Source: Stratiolaelaps scimitus (Eukaryota > Arthropoda > Arachnida > Mesostigmata > Laelapidae). Taken from it: a stretch of DNA of 64,000 nt. Position 1 is the first letter of the stretch, and every line of letters begins with the position of its first letter. Under the pieces are notes generated by a model, which saw only the letters and a list, made by a program, of their open reading frames with translations, was not told the DNA's origin and searched no databases. The stretch lies in assembly GCA_019614645.1 (NCBI GenBank), contig JABWDB010000035.1:2108001-2172000 (forward strand), read 5' to 3'. The position numbers and the translations under genes are program-made. Positions 11,060-24,100 of the stretch are shown here, in pieces.

Positions 11060-12967
11060 AGTTGTTACTATCGTTATCATTATTATTATTACAGTTATGA
11101 CTAGAATTTATTTTGTTTGACCATCACCATCGAACGCGCATAGTCACGAGTTCATTGCACATGCATTTCTATCTATATTAATAAGCGCAACAGTTGGAAC
11201 ATTTGTTTGTTACGCTATGGGTGTTGATTCACTGCATCCTTGTAAGGCTTGAGTTCGTTTTTCTTCAGTCTAAGGCTCGAATGAGGGAACGGTGACCGAG
11301 TATGTGCAGACAGTTTTCTACGACCGATAAATCGATAGCTTTGTGGCCACTCCTCAGAAACACCTCTTTCAGAAAGTATGGGAGAAATCCACCATAAAAG
11401 AATGTGCGGTGACTTAGGGTTTGCTAACCAAAATGAAGAACGCGATGACTGTGAGCTTTGCCTATGGTGGATGGCAGGCTTCGAGGACCCCGCCGCTTTG
11501 AGACTAGTTTGTATGGGTAAACTGGCTGCTGTGTGCGATTTCGCTAATCAAATCTAATTCAATTCTCCAATCTGGTGGTAGCAGTGGTTCCCTGATGTGT
11601 TGCGCCCTGCATAACCTCCCTGAGCATCGCTTTTGTCGAGCAACGTTTCTGAGCTATCGTAATTCCTCTAGATGTTGTAAAGTTGTACCATCTAGTTGTA
11701 GAGTTTACGTCCTTCATAACAGTTCCTTCTGCAATGCTGTACCTCTGAGAAGCTGGAGGACGGCTAAATACTGACATTATCATTTGTAAACCAAATCATT
11801 CCTAGTGGCCACAATAAGCAATTACAAAGGATGGTGAATTCAAAAACAGCGCATGCAACTCCCAACGTAGGAGTCTGCCAGGGCGACCTCGGTTGAGATC
11901 ACCTCGTCAATCTTTTTAGGCAGCATCATTTTTGCGGGAGCGGCTGTTAGCTTTATGCATATCCGGGCCGCCCCGAAAACCAAGTCGGTTAATGCTAAAT
12001 AGATTGCCAGCGGAACAGCGAGGAGCACGTTCGGTTAGCAGCATTTGGCAGAGTCGGACCCCAAGGTCAACGCAGTAGGCGTTCTCATCAGCCAGTGGCA
12101 TTTCGGCCACATCGAGAAGAGGCTCCGAGTTGGCCATCCCAACATAAATAAGTGGCTAAATGTGCATAAGCATCAATGTGGAGCGCATCGTTATAGCACT
12201 GCTAGCGACTATATGTCTGGATCTGTGCGTATGGGCACATTAGGCCCAAGGCCTCCCTCGTCCACATTTAAGTCAACCCGTCGGACCTGGCACGTATCGC
12301 GGCCGCGGATCGCGTGAGGTGAACGCAAAGATGTATAACGTTCTAGGTTTTTGCCTAGCGTCGAATGCCGCTGCTTGGAAGCGTGGCGTCGATGTTATAT
12401 ATTAATGAATGTAACAACGACATAATATAGCGCTTACCGGGCGTGACGACCGGTAAGGAATCATTTTGACTAGGAGATATCATACACCCCGCAGAATCAT
12501 ATACCGAGCATATGCGGCAGATGCGGCAAGTCGGCGTGTAACTTCGAAACATCGAACGGGTACAATTAGTTTGCGCTATATATGATCAACTGGCTATGGT
12601 TCTAGACAAACACGTGTGCGCATGCAAAGTGTATCTGCTTTTAGTATTGTTGTTGTCAACCTGTTTATTTGACAAATGATTAATACTCCGCCAATAATAT
12701 ATGCATCTTAAGTAGACATTTATAGTGAGGCTATAATTAGGATGGCTATGTAATCTGCGCAGCCGTGACGGCTTGAGCGGTGAATAATTTCGAATGTCCA
12801 TGTTTAATATTCGCCACGTATCCAATTGTAATTATGCCACCCTGAATCATTATTTTTAGAGCGTCGCTTGTCGAGTCTATAAATCTATAATACAATATAA
12901 ATTCACTTTCATTATTAAAGTCAAGGGGGGGGGTCATGCCAATATACAGGTACAGTAGGTTGGCTGC
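11060..12967. other. Stretch without recognised genes
   Basis: Overlapping open frames on both strands at 11840-12317 carry no recognisable family signature. TTA/ATT-rich simple sequence occurs near 11080-11095. I see no RNA gene or mobile element here. Confidence 0.3.
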
Positions 12968-13068
12968 AGATACTATTATTGTTAAAGGTTAAGAGCTGAG
13001 GCCTGTCACATAGGGGAACAGCTGAGGGTCAGCTCGAAAAACAATTATTATTAGATACTATTATTGTT
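12968..13068 (+). mobile_element. Short retroposon family B, copy 1, with 16 bp target-site duplication
   Basis: The 69 bp between two identical 16 bp repeats (AGATACTATTATTGTT at 12968-12983 and 13053-13068) contains the family core GAGCTGAGGCCTGTCACATA, then GGGGAACAGCTGAGGGTCAG, then CTCGAAAAAC and an AT-rich tail. The orientation is set by the A-rich end next to the downstream duplication. The flanking duplication is the mark of target-primed retroposition. The core matches copies at 52261-52324 and 61281-61379. Confidence 0.85.
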
Positions 13069-15450
13069 GTTTTGACAGTAAGCTGCCTGCAGGTGTTATC
13101 GATAATATGATTATTTTCCCTAGTGAATCGAAACTAACCATGCATGTGATACTTGAAGTTTTGATAATGATGTGAACATCAATGGGATGACATATCTAAC
13201 ATGCCTCAAAATTAATGAAGATCAAGTCAGACAGAAAACTCTTGGAGAGGACTATTGCGTTGCCTACGACCCCTGGGCTTACTTGCACGGAGTGCGTATA
13301 GTGCGCACCTGATATGATATTATCTTCCAGATTGTTTTCCTCCTGACCATCTGGGTGTCCAAGCAGCAGTATAGACTGAACCGTACGTACGAGACTCGAA
13401 GCTGTGGCCTTGTACAATTTTGCCCGACCAGGCCAGTGAATGAAGGTTATGCTGCCGAGAGGAAATTTCACCATTCATATCGATACTACATTTTGTTTTC
13501 CTATATAAAGCAGACAGCAATACGTATGTTCTATTGCTGAAATGCAATAGTGTGACGATTCCCTGGCTGAACCCAAGCATATCAGCATGAAGAAAATCAA
13601 CGTGGGAAAGCGAAATCAAATGAGATTTCCGTAGTAGTTGCGAGCGAACGAACAACTCAAGTCTTCAAGCCAATTCGGATGTTTTGTACAATAACCGATG
13701 AGGTGTACGAACGTGTTCAACAGAGGTACGTCTTAATTATTATTGGACGAGTCGTCACAGAAGAAGAAACGCCTGTGTGGTTGTCAGCGTAGGATGCGCT
13801 CAGGGCGTGAAGCAACCTAATTGCCTCCTCCCTCTGCGTCCACTTCATTGTGGAATGAATAGCTTTTGCAATGCTCCGAATTGATCCTAAACGATAATAA
13901 ACGAATTCGTATTACAGATCATGTGAATCTATCAATAGGCACTGACATTGTCTTCTGATGATATTGTACATATGAATGAGATTGTCGAGCTTGATGCCAA
14001 CGGATAGCGAGCGGCACAATGGTTCCAGGACATACACATGGCTACTATTACAAGTGTAGCAGCGAAATCAGGCCATCCAGCAAACGAAGCCCGCGCCATG
14101 AACAGCCGAGCGAGCACGAGAGGCCTCGTCCGTGTACAGCCCCTCGTACACGATCCAACATCGCACAGAGGCTGAACTCTGGCGTCGTTGCAGCGGTGAA
14201 TATCTGCTGACGTGGCGTCTCTTCGAATTGCGCGCATGGCGAAACAAACGTAGCGTCGTCTGAAGGCACAACGCGACGGGGAGAGGCTCACCGGCCGAGC
14301 ACTGGCGGGCAAACACAGAGCGCGATCGAGACATTTTTCGTCGTAGAGGCTCAGGCTACGAAGCAACGAGTGGCGTTCGTTCGAGCTGGCAGCCGAGCGG
14401 CCTTCGATCGCCGACCGAGCGAGGAGCAGCTTTCGCCGCCGTTCTCGTTACCGCTTGAGTGCACTAAGCTTGTGCAGTAGAAAGGCAAACACATGTTGGA
14501 CAGTGCCAGTTGGGGAACGTCGGAAAAATGTCAGGATATTTAGCAAATGACGACCATTTAAATGAAAATCGCTGTTTGCTGGAAAGCGAAAAAGTTCCGA
14601 AGTGATCCCGGCACAATTTCGGTTTTTTAGAGTGTGCTCGCACGGAACATGCCACCTACGGTATCGTAAATAATAGCCACGAAAGTAAATTGCGGGATAC
14701 AGATGTAGACTTTTTGATAGTGGTCGTGATGATGATGGTGATTTGAAAGATAATTGAAATACAGAGATAAGAATATTTATGTTTGCCTGTTCTCACTTGT
14801 TTAGCAGTCGCGTTTGCTGTATCACCAAAGTTAACTAATTGGTGTAATTTCTTGTACATTTCGTGTAACAATAGTTAGAATACTGTAGTTTGTCAAATAT
14901 GATTGATGGTTTGGTTGAGCTCGCGCACGTCACGTGGATACGAAAATGCCAAATGTGAATAAGCTTCACTTGTGCAGTATGGAATCAGGTCGCGTTACAT
15001 TACTTGTGTAAGCTAGATTTTTACCCGAGGGCTCAGCTCCGCCGCCATCGGTAACTGGCTGGTGTAATAATTCCTTTCGCGGGTCCTCTTTTGCCGTCCG
15101 GTTAATGCTTCCCGTTGGAGTCGTTCCATTGCACATTGCTCATCACCCTATTCCAGTTGTTCCCTGACCTCTGGGCAGGTCACCCAATTATCCTGCTATC
15201 CCCGCGGGTGCCCTGTTAGCCAGTAGTACTCGGTTGTCCTGAGACGGTTTTCCCGTTTGCTCGTTGTTTTTTTTCCGATTGTAGCGTTCACATGAGCCCG
15301 GTAGAGTTATCCGCCCCATGTTCAGGATTAGCACGGTAAACTGGAACAACAACTTTGTGCGATTCGACATCGTTATATCCAGCGGCGGGTATCCCCGCCA
15401 CTTGATTTCGGTTATCCTGTACTCCCTTCGTACATTTGGTTCGCTGTTGG
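13069..15450. other. Stretch without recognised genes
   Basis: Nothing in this stretch matches a known gene family. From about 14.0 to 14.45 kb the sequence is GC-rich and open frames overlap on both strands. The rest is mixed composition with a run of eight T near 15270. Confidence 0.3.
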
Positions 15451-15520
15451 TCTGAAAACCTTTGGACAACGTCAATGGGATACATTGTATGCCCATCGAA
15501 GTTGTCCAAAGGTCCTCAGA
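15451..15520. ncRNA. Pre-miRNA-sized hairpin (candidate)
   Basis: A 70 nt inverted repeat. The arms begin TCTGA and end TCAGA; the longest perfect block is ACCTTTGGACAAC (15458-15470) against GTTGTCCAAAGGT (15501-15513). An inner block AATGGG pairs with CCCAT plus U, and ATAC pairs with GTAT around a tiny loop. In total about 30 pairs are interrupted by a few mismatches. Size and imperfect pairing suit a microRNA precursor on either strand, but a foldback repeat gives the same picture. Expression cannot be judged from sequence and I do not recognise a known mature microRNA. Confidence 0.4.
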
Positions 15521-16473
15521 AGTTTCAATATAGCAATAAGTATAATATGCGAACAAAGAAAAAAGCGCTGAAAACGCATATGAACAGGTGGACAGGGAAA
15601 ATCAGGACTTGTATTCATGGTTCTTGAAGGCGGCGCGTCCCAAGATCCCCCTGTTAAAGTCTATCGAATCCCTTTCACGGGTTCACCCCCCTATCTGACG
15701 AATATTTCCGTGAGATTCAATGTTAATGCACCTTCTAGTTCGGCATGCTCAATGACAGCAACCTCGCATCCACAGTTAGCAGTAGCAAGGGTTCGTTACC
15801 TACTGAAAGTTTCGGTGCGCATTCTGGTGGGCAGCGGCGTAACGAACAACAGAGAACTCTGTGATGAAAGGTTGTGATATACTACTCACTGGTAAATTAA
15901 TGAAATAATAATAATATTAAGCAAAGTCTTCACTTAATTTTTTCAATGTGAGCTTAAGCGATTGCCGAACCGCAATGCCGTCAAGAGATCTTGAATGTGA
16001 ACGAGAAAAAAATAAAAATTTGTTGAAAAATTATAAGTATTCAAATAGAAGTATAATAAATATTGTGAGATATCTATTTTTTAAGATATCTATTTTTAAG
16101 GTATCGTATCTGTGCGATAACTGAATGAGATCGAATAAAGTTCTTGGCAAATTCGTTTCGGTGAATCAATGAACGAACGGCCCTTGGATATATATATATA
16201 TAAATATATTTATGAAAATCGCGAATTGGCACATTGCTGACATAGGACTGTGAGTATTTTTTACTTATTTACATTTTTATTTATTTTTATCTACATTTAT
16301 TTGACACTTCCACAACAAGCCACATTGGTTTGACTCATATAGATGTTCACTAGACCGAAGCACGCTGAATGTCTGTCAAACCGCAGTATGAATTTAAATT
16401 GCAGTATGAATTTCCAACGACTCTTGGGATCAACAAAATATTTCACATGGTACATAGTACATTCATTCTAATG

Positions 16474-16513
<40 letters not shown>

Positions 16514-17860
16514 TACATACATTTACCACAGGACGAGTTTATCGAAAGCGAAGCCTAGCCATGAGCTTCGCTTGATCCGGTAGTCGTCCCTTGGCTCTCC
16601 AACAGGTAATCCTTGAATATTTCTTTTTTATCAGGCAATCTACGCGTTTAACTTATCGCGCCGGTCCTGCTCAAATTGATTGCTGCAAGTCGTCTACCCG
16701 GATCTTATGACGCCGTATGCGTTGCAGCCTCCCCTTGTATTATTCTATAGTAAATCGGTTTTGTCTCAGGTCTAGCCTTTATATAATGGCTTCGCATCCG
16801 ACAGCCTCCCCCCCCCGTTCGCCAAGAAGTGGCTCAGCATTCCATCGGGTCATTAGGGGCCGGGGCGATATTAGGTGTCCCTATGAGGGACGCGCGTGTG
16901 AGGCTAGGTTCGTTTCATTACGGCCTGACAGCCGTGATAGTTCGCCGTGGCCTACCCTCTGATATTTTACTTGCTCCAGCTTTCACATCGGTGGTCCTGC
17001 ACTGGATCGAGATGAGGGTGGCCCCTTTTCTCTCTCGCCATACAACAACAAAGAGAACCTATGAAGGGGTATATTGGCTGTTCTCTTCATTCGCGAGACG
17101 TAGAGGTAGCATCCATTTTCGGTTTTAAATAAATGATGAATAGCTAGGTTTGTGGTTAAGTTCTGACGGTACACTGGGACCGCACGGAACGTTTGATGAA
17201 AGGCGACCACGGCGCACGCTTGGAGCCAGTTGATGCGGTTGTGGCTTGGCCGGTCGGTCACCGGCGGACTGATTTTCTACTGGGGCTTTTCGCTTTCCGA
17301 ACCACCCCCACGCTGCTTGCTGCAGCCACTTGGCCGTCGTCTCTCTGCCATGACATGTCGTTGTTTTCGGTGTCACCCGACTGGCGACAACGACGCTATT
17401 GCGGGGTTATCCTCGGTTGTCCGGCCCCGTCGCTCAGTTCCCCGTCCGTCCGTAGGAGTTCACTCCAATACGCTAGCCCTCCATTCAGCTGACGGAGTAG
17501 CAGGGGGCGACCTGCCGCCCCTTGCAACGCCGCTGTTTCCGATCGTGGTTGAGTCGGCGTTCCACTGCCATATATCTTGCTTAGTTTGTCTACGAACGTG
17601 CTCGGCGTCGTAACACGCCTCTGCTAGGTGCCGCTGAACCTCGCCCCTACCCCCCCTAGCTCTCCCGAAAGCTCTCCCTCAGCCTTACACCGACGCAGGG
17701 ACGCTGACAGACACAACAGTAGAAGCGGGGGCACTTCCATCCCCCGCATATTGGACCACCCTCATCACTTCGAAGAACGCCGCGGCAAAACGGCAACCGA
17801 ATAAGGACGAGAATGAAGGGTGGAGAAGTCACCAAACAGTGCAGGAACAGCAACTACTGT
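15521..17860. other. Stretch without recognised genes, with AT microsatellites
   Basis: TA repeats lie near 16189-16204 and 16472-16514. A short tandem GCAGTATGAATTT occurs around 16382-16414 with minor variation, and the unit GATATCTATTTTT is repeated near 16067-16100. From about 16.8 to 17.86 kb the DNA is GC-rich with overlapping frames and no recognised protein. TAC-type trinucleotide repeats lie at about 17855-17905. Confidence 0.3.
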
Positions 17861-17908
17861 TACTACTTATGCTACTACCACTACTACAACTTGTACTACG
17901 GCTACGGC

Positions 17909-18090
17909 TTTTTTTTTGTTTTTTTTTTTCGTGTACCCTAGAGGCGTTGTTACTTCGGCCATGGTTCCGAATTATGTTTGTATTATCTCACAGTAAATAT
18001 ATCCTGAGAGATCCGAACCGCGTACCCTCAGGTTCAAGGTAAGTCGTCGGCGCTAACCCCGCGCCACCGCGCTTGACACTGTTACCTACC
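17909..18090 (-). mobile_element. tRNA-derived SINE (family C), with poly(A) tail
   Basis: Read on the minus strand, a tRNA-like head carries an A-box-like GGTGGCGCGGGGTTAGCGCC (about 18051-18070) and a B-box-like CGGTTCGGATCTC (about 18008-18020), correctly spaced for an RNA polymerase III internal promoter. A unique body follows, and an A-rich tail that shows as the T-run at 17909-17929 on the plus strand. Body sequence at 17937-17990 recurs at 18105-18161 with roughly 70 percent identity, outside the head, suggesting a dimer or one copy inserted beside another. Target-site duplications were not found. The head is too degenerate to be a functional tRNA gene. Confidence 0.6.
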
Positions 18091-18104
18091 TGTTTTGTTC
18101 TTCG

Positions 18105-18161
18105 ACCTAGGACTTGTGTTGTTACTTGGGCCATAATTCGGGACTACTTCCGTATTACTTC
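18105..18161 (-). repeat. Second copy of the family C SINE body
   Basis: This resembles 17937-17990 over about 55 bp, sharing GTTGTTACTT followed by a GGCCAT block and a GTATTA block. It lies on the far side of the tRNA-like head, so it is probably the end of an adjoining older copy in the same orientation. Confidence 0.5.
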
Positions 18162-18162
18162 A

Positions 18163-21080
18163 AACCATATGCGTTCTGAGCAGTTCAAACCGGAGAATTC
18201 TACTATTACTGTTGCTACGGCCCTCTGTTCGTTGGACCGGAAATCCCTAAGCTCCAACGCAAACTTAGATTCCGACACTGCTACTCGACAATGAGTGTTA
18301 GAAACATTTTTACTTGATCACACTCAGTATGCGCATAGATAAAATGCCCAAGCGATGTTGGCCCGCTCATTTCTATTGCTTCGCTATTTACGGGCTGTAT
18401 GCATCGTCGTTCGGTAGCGCACGTTCGGTCTGGCGGAATTGGTTCCATAGCAGCGATGGGAACAATTCAACAAGGAGGTTTTTATCTGAAATGAAATCCG
18501 ATTACAAAATAGAAGTCCGGTGTGAACAGATGTCTGGATGTGGCCGTAGGTACCGACCTTCGCTCGTAGACGAGGAAATGAACCAAAGATTTGTTCACAA
18601 CTTTGCCAAAGCCCACCAGACTTGACAGAGGTGACTGCAGCTGTCATTCTCTTTCAGAAATTACAACGAAATTGATATTTAAATTCGACTGTGCACACAT
18701 CCGACACTAGCAGGCCGTACCGATAATGAATTCAGTACGAATTGGGTCAGAGATCCGGTGCTATTGTGGGACATTTCCGATTGCATTAAGACCTCTTCTA
18801 CACAGGGCGAATTCGAGCAGCGTCGACAGCACCGTTTTGCAATGGAAAACGTTTCAGAATATACGGGGTACTGCCGTATTGTCTAAGCGTCATATATAGT
18901 GTATGTCAAAAGATTGGAAGGACACGGTGGACGGCAACGGCGAAAGAATTCTGTTACGGATAGTGCAGAGTGATCATTCATGCGCTATAGTTCACTAATA
19001 TCCTTCACCATGCCCAATTCAGGCGCAACAGAGCTATTCCCATGCGTGGGTGAAGCTTCTTCATCGTATACACATACACACGTACGCTTCCCAGCGCAAC
19101 AGCGGACGGAAGAGCGTTAGAAGGGGACGCTAGATAGGGTAAGATCTGTGGCGGTGAGGCCAACATAAATCACGTTGAGTTTCTCAGCGTGTGGGTCTCG
19201 CTTGTGTGCTTGCCGATGTGGATGTACAATTTTGGACTAAACCTTATAAGGCTGATAGTGTACGCTTACAAGAGACTTCTCAATGAGGCTTAGGATCCGA
19301 TGAGGTCCCTCGCAGATCATGGACTATGTTATAAGAATATGCGGACTGGGGAATAAGTGGAGCGTCCTTGTTCTTGTAATTTGTTAATGACGGAAGCTAC
19401 GGTATCAGAGAATTTTTGCGAAGAGTAATTATGCTGTATTTTCAGATCCTATCATATAGCGTATTGCAATCAGTGAATTAATGGTTAATGACAAAGATCG
19501 TTTAGCCCCGCTGGTTTGTAAAGGGGAAAATCGCTTGAGCGTTTGCATTTGATCAATTCGAATGGCCATGAAAGCGATTACTGAAATACAATGAGCAAAT
19601 ATTATCCGCCACCAATAGTATGCTAAAAACCATATTTGTATACTAAAAATAGTATTTGTATATTAAAAACCGAAGTTATTATTTGTTTGACTGGCGTGTG
19701 TCTCTGTACAGGGCGTGAAAAGCACCATTAATAAAAAGATAACGTCATCCGCTACCATTATCTAATACAATAGTTTCAGAGACATATTTTAACTACTTGT
19801 GCTACTGCAAATTATGAGATCTTTCATCCAATAGTGATCTTGTCCTTCGAATAAGTGTAGGTAAATTAATGCTTGTTATGGCTTTCTTTGATTCATCGTT
19901 AATCGCCCAAGTCGACCACGTCATTAAATGCTACACGACACGAGGCACTAGCTTACAAGTGGCGGACCGGCTTGCTGACCCTTAAGTGTTATTCAATGTT
20001 AACGTGGCAAAATATAGTTCTGCGATACGTAGGACTCGTCCTTGTGTCCTATATATCTTAGCTAATAAAAGGTCGTTCACCTCATCCGAACACCAAATAA
20101 CTTTGTTATGGTGTTTTCACATTTGATTTAGGACATCGTTTTGAAAATGAACTAAGCTCGAATTCATTTGATTCGTGATTTGAATTCTCAATTATTGCGC
20201 CACCCCCCCCCCCCCCCCAAAAAGCAAGTTGCAAAAATAACTTGCCTGTTATATAATACTGTTACTAGCGGAATAAGCGCAACAATATAATATGACTCAT
20301 TGAATAAACCCATGTTTATTCAAAGAAATGCGATTTTGAGTCCTTCACTCCAGCCGTTTGATCCTGTTGCTGTCCACAGCTAGACACTCACGTATCCAAG
20401 ACGCCAATGACTTTTCTATCAGGTACGGCTGTAGAGCGGCTGGCCTACTAAATCAAACCATCACACCTATTCCTGCCCAATATATGAAATAATTTCGTTG
20501 ACATTTCTGCATAAAATAGATACACTTGTAATCTCCAAAGCATAGTGCTAACATCGAACGCATGAAAAATGGCTGTTCATGCGAAACCTTAAATTATAAT
20601 TCCATAATTCGTTTGCGAGCAAAATACATTTGTCTGATTAGAGAATCCTCTGAAATCGAATCTTAGACAACTAGTCTGTCCTGGTAAACTCATTCACCAT
20701 CATTTCGCCGACCTGACCATCTGATGACTGCTGGATCTGGAAGCGGCTGACCAATCTCATTAGATATATGACTAAAAACTACAATAATTTACTTAACAAA
20801 GCTGCACCCATATATATATATATATATACATATACTAGTAGCAGCTCCCGAATCTAGCTTCCATCCGTATGATTGTTATTATATACCGGAATTGCTACCG
20901 AAATGCAAGTGATAGATACTCTGGTTATCGGAGACCTGCTTCCTGTTTTTTTTAGTGATCGAACGTAAAAAACGGTTTCCCTTTCAACTTAGCAGTGCTT
21001 TATACTAATATTACCCTGTGCCTACGATCTAACAATGCAATAATGTCGTCTACAAAATAAATAGTTTCTATTTTTACGTG
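18163..21080. other. Gene-free AT-rich stretch
   Basis: From about 18.65 kb onward this holds no open frame of 60 codons or more; the frames at 18314-18647 carry no family signature. A tandem of about 17 bp, built around TATTTGTATACTAAAAA, is repeated about three times near 19620-19670. A run of 16 C lies at 20203-20218 and a short TA repeat at 20811-20828. No RNA gene is recognisable. Confidence 0.4.
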
Positions 21081-21082
21081 TT

Positions 21083-21145
21083 TAGTCAAGTGTCACTTTT
21101 GACGCTCGTCCTGATGCAGGCGTCAGGTCGAGTCCCGCAGTCATT
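21083..21145 (+). repeat. tRNA-like SINE head (fragment)
   Basis: The stretch has an A-box-like TTAGTCAAGTG at about 21083-21093 and a B-box-like AGGTCGAGTCCCG at about 21125-21137, with GACGCTCGTCCTGATGCAGG between them, closely resembling tRNA-derived SINE heads. It does not close as a complete tRNA cloverleaf that I can draw, and the following body matches nothing else here. A short A-run follows at about 21158-21164. Confidence 0.4.
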
Positions 21146-24100
21146 GTCTGTACCTTGAAAAAAATCGTCTTCGTGTCTTGAATCACGTAGAATCCACTTA
21201 CTGATCGCTAAGCTCATTTATTTCTAGGGTGACCTTCTCTCAGTGACGGCTCGGACGCGTCGAGAGCTTCGACGAGCTCACGCGCTGACAAATATGTAAT
21301 TGTTAATGAGATTTTGTGGTTTTCTTTTTTCGTTGTATAGTGAATGATGATATTTCATTTTATTATTTGTTCATATTCTTGTTGTAGTATTTATTATATT
21401 ATAGTATAATAATATTAAGCATCACCCCAATCATGGACCCTAATCGCGTTTTTCCCTTTAATAAGGTAGATCGAGATCATGATACGTCCACCTCATGCAT
21501 AACTGTTCTGCCAATATCTCGTAACGTTGAAGACGCTGAGCACAGATATTTCTCGCTAAAACGGGCTATTCAACAATAGTTTATCTCGATGACGGAAATA
21601 GTACAAAAATAACGCTGAGCCGATACTTGGAAGTATCGGCTCCTTGTTATTTTGCCGATTGGCGTAAAAATGGCAGAAAAACGGCGTAGGAATTGCCCAT
21701 ATGCTCCGAATGTGTCAAAAACCTACAAAAAGTGCGATGTCACATGTCGAGGGCCACCACGCTGAACGGCCAAACAACGTATAAACGTGTGTAAAGGAAA
21801 CCAATATGAGATAAAGGCACTGTTAGCCTTCAAAGCACGAACCGCTAAGGGCCGATTATGCATGCACATACACGTGGATACAGGTCATACTAGTTAGATA
21901 TTAACGCCGCTCAAGGGGTAAGTCAGCTTGTCGGCCTAAGAGAAAGTGCAGTCTAGCCGCGCGCGCCGTCCACCGCACATATAGTACTCTCTCGCATGAT
22001 ACAAGGTATAAACGCGCGGTTGATTTATCTTCGGAATCGAACTCTTGACGTTGAGCGCTTGTTTGAATTTTTCTTGTTGGCCGTAACAGCCTGTAAATAG
22101 CATCTCATCGTTTTAGGGCTGGCCGGGCGGAATCAGGAGCGAGATAGAGAGATAGAAAGAGAGAGGGAGGGGAAGACGATGAAAAGAGAAAAAAAACTAC
22201 GAGAGACAGAGACTATGGAACCAATCCACCATTAAATTTGCCTGAAGCGCCATAAAAACGAACAGTTTCAAAAGCCCCGAGGGTATACAATCAGGACGAA
22301 AAGCTGTTAAGGGTCGGATGCTGGCATTTCGAAAGTATGGAGAAGGTCTGCAGAAGAGGGAGAGATTGCTCGGCTCCCTGCCTGGCCGACTGACTCCATG
22401 TCTGATTCTTCTTCAATTGATTTAAACCGTGCCCCGGGCAAATTCGAGTCAACGGAACAGTGCAGCTTTCCGCCTTCGATGGACTCGCCTTCGAAACGTT
22501 TGCATCGAACTCCTGTCATCATGTCACTAGTAGTAAGCGGACGAACGAAAAGGAAAACCTCGATAAACTTCTAGCCGATCATGTTTCACGTGACACAAGT
22601 GCGCGATTAGAGAATATCATTCTCTTAACGTATGAGCTCAGAGGGCTGGCTAAACTGCGTTTATCAGCGGGCTATTATGCCGCTATGCCTAACTATGACT
22701 CTAGTGTGTTTGTTGATTCCGCTGAACATGCACTGTTCTTGGAGGGTCATTAATGTCTGCTATTTGCAGAAACAGACCTCTGCCGCCGCATGCTGCCAGT
22801 GAAACACGAGTGAGATTCTGTTTCGCTCATTTCGTAGCGACTATGACTCTCAGATCATCAAAAGTTCCTCTGAGCGGAACTTGCCGATCGGAGGAACCTG
22901 CGGCACAGAACAGCAGTGGCACGCGCTTGCAAGTTGCATAGCGTTTCCTTGAGCTGTTCAGACATTGTGGAACGTTTCGCCTCGTACCATGATGGCAGGA
23001 GGACCAGTGTGAAAAAGTGGCCTTTTCAGAAAGAGTATGCTTGTGTCGATGGAGGTGGCGCGACTAATGCCAACGTACGTGAACCGCGAGCGGATACGAT
23101 ATAGACGAAAGCACCCAGAGCACCAAAAGCTGCTCAGAAGTGGGATTTCGCTGTGCTGACGGACAGGCTGCACAGTACGAGGCAAGAAGGAGGCCTTCTC
23201 AGGCTGCTCTCTTCTACCATTGTCGGGGTTTCCTCAACACCACTATGTCTTCGCACGTATGCCTGCCTAGTGTCCTCTGTGGCGCGTCCTTTGACTTTTC
23301 GATGGTCGCTTGCCTTCCTGCTTGCTTGCTTGCTTGCTCAATCGAGATCCCCTGCACGCCAGGGCAGGTTGTAAGCTGTCCTAGCGCCAGATCGCCTAAA
23401 CGACGCCTCTTCACTCGTTGATGCAATGACGTTTTTGCTCGACCATCGTTCGTTCCGTTGCTCCACTGCCTGCTGCTGCTGCTACTCCCCGCCAGCTACC
23501 AACGTGCGAGCTGCTGAGAATCTTGATAGTACCAGAAGCCCTGTTTCTGCTTCGCTTCTGTTTATTCTGTGGCTAGCTAGCTGCCTCGGCAATTGTGGGC
23601 GGAGGTGGTTGCGAAGAGGCAACGTGCCTCTATCCTTATCTATCTCTCATCTTCTCTCTTCCCAAGCCTAGGCGACGTTACGAAGGAAGAGCTGTTGTTC
23701 CTTGGCTGTTGATCCGAAGCGCTGTCTTTGTAGACGCCGACGGCGGCGGCGGCGGCAGTGACAACAACAACAACAACAAAAACAACAGACTCGTCAGCAG
23801 CAGCAGCAGCAGCAGCAGTGTTTGTATGCGGGAGGCAGCGTCACACTGAGCTGGACGGCGGCCCAGACAGGAGCGGCCCGGCCTCCGCCCGCTTGGACAG
23901 GGCCTGTGCGCTAGCCAAACATTTGCTTAATCTGCCGGTTCTACGAAGCCCCACTCGACTTGACGTACAGTCCAGCTCTTCTTTGCGTACCGCTCTAGCC
24001 TGTCCTTAGCCTCTCGCTCCGGCGGCGTGTTGCCACGGGACTGGCACTTTCAACGTGGCTGGATCCCGAAGAGAGGCGGCAGCGCAAAGCAAGAGACAAA

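Noticed and set aside
22018..22065. B-box-like GAGTTCGATTCCG on the minus strand
   Set aside because: No matching A-box region upstream and no tRNA-like fold could be drawn; a single box occurs by chance in a window of this size.
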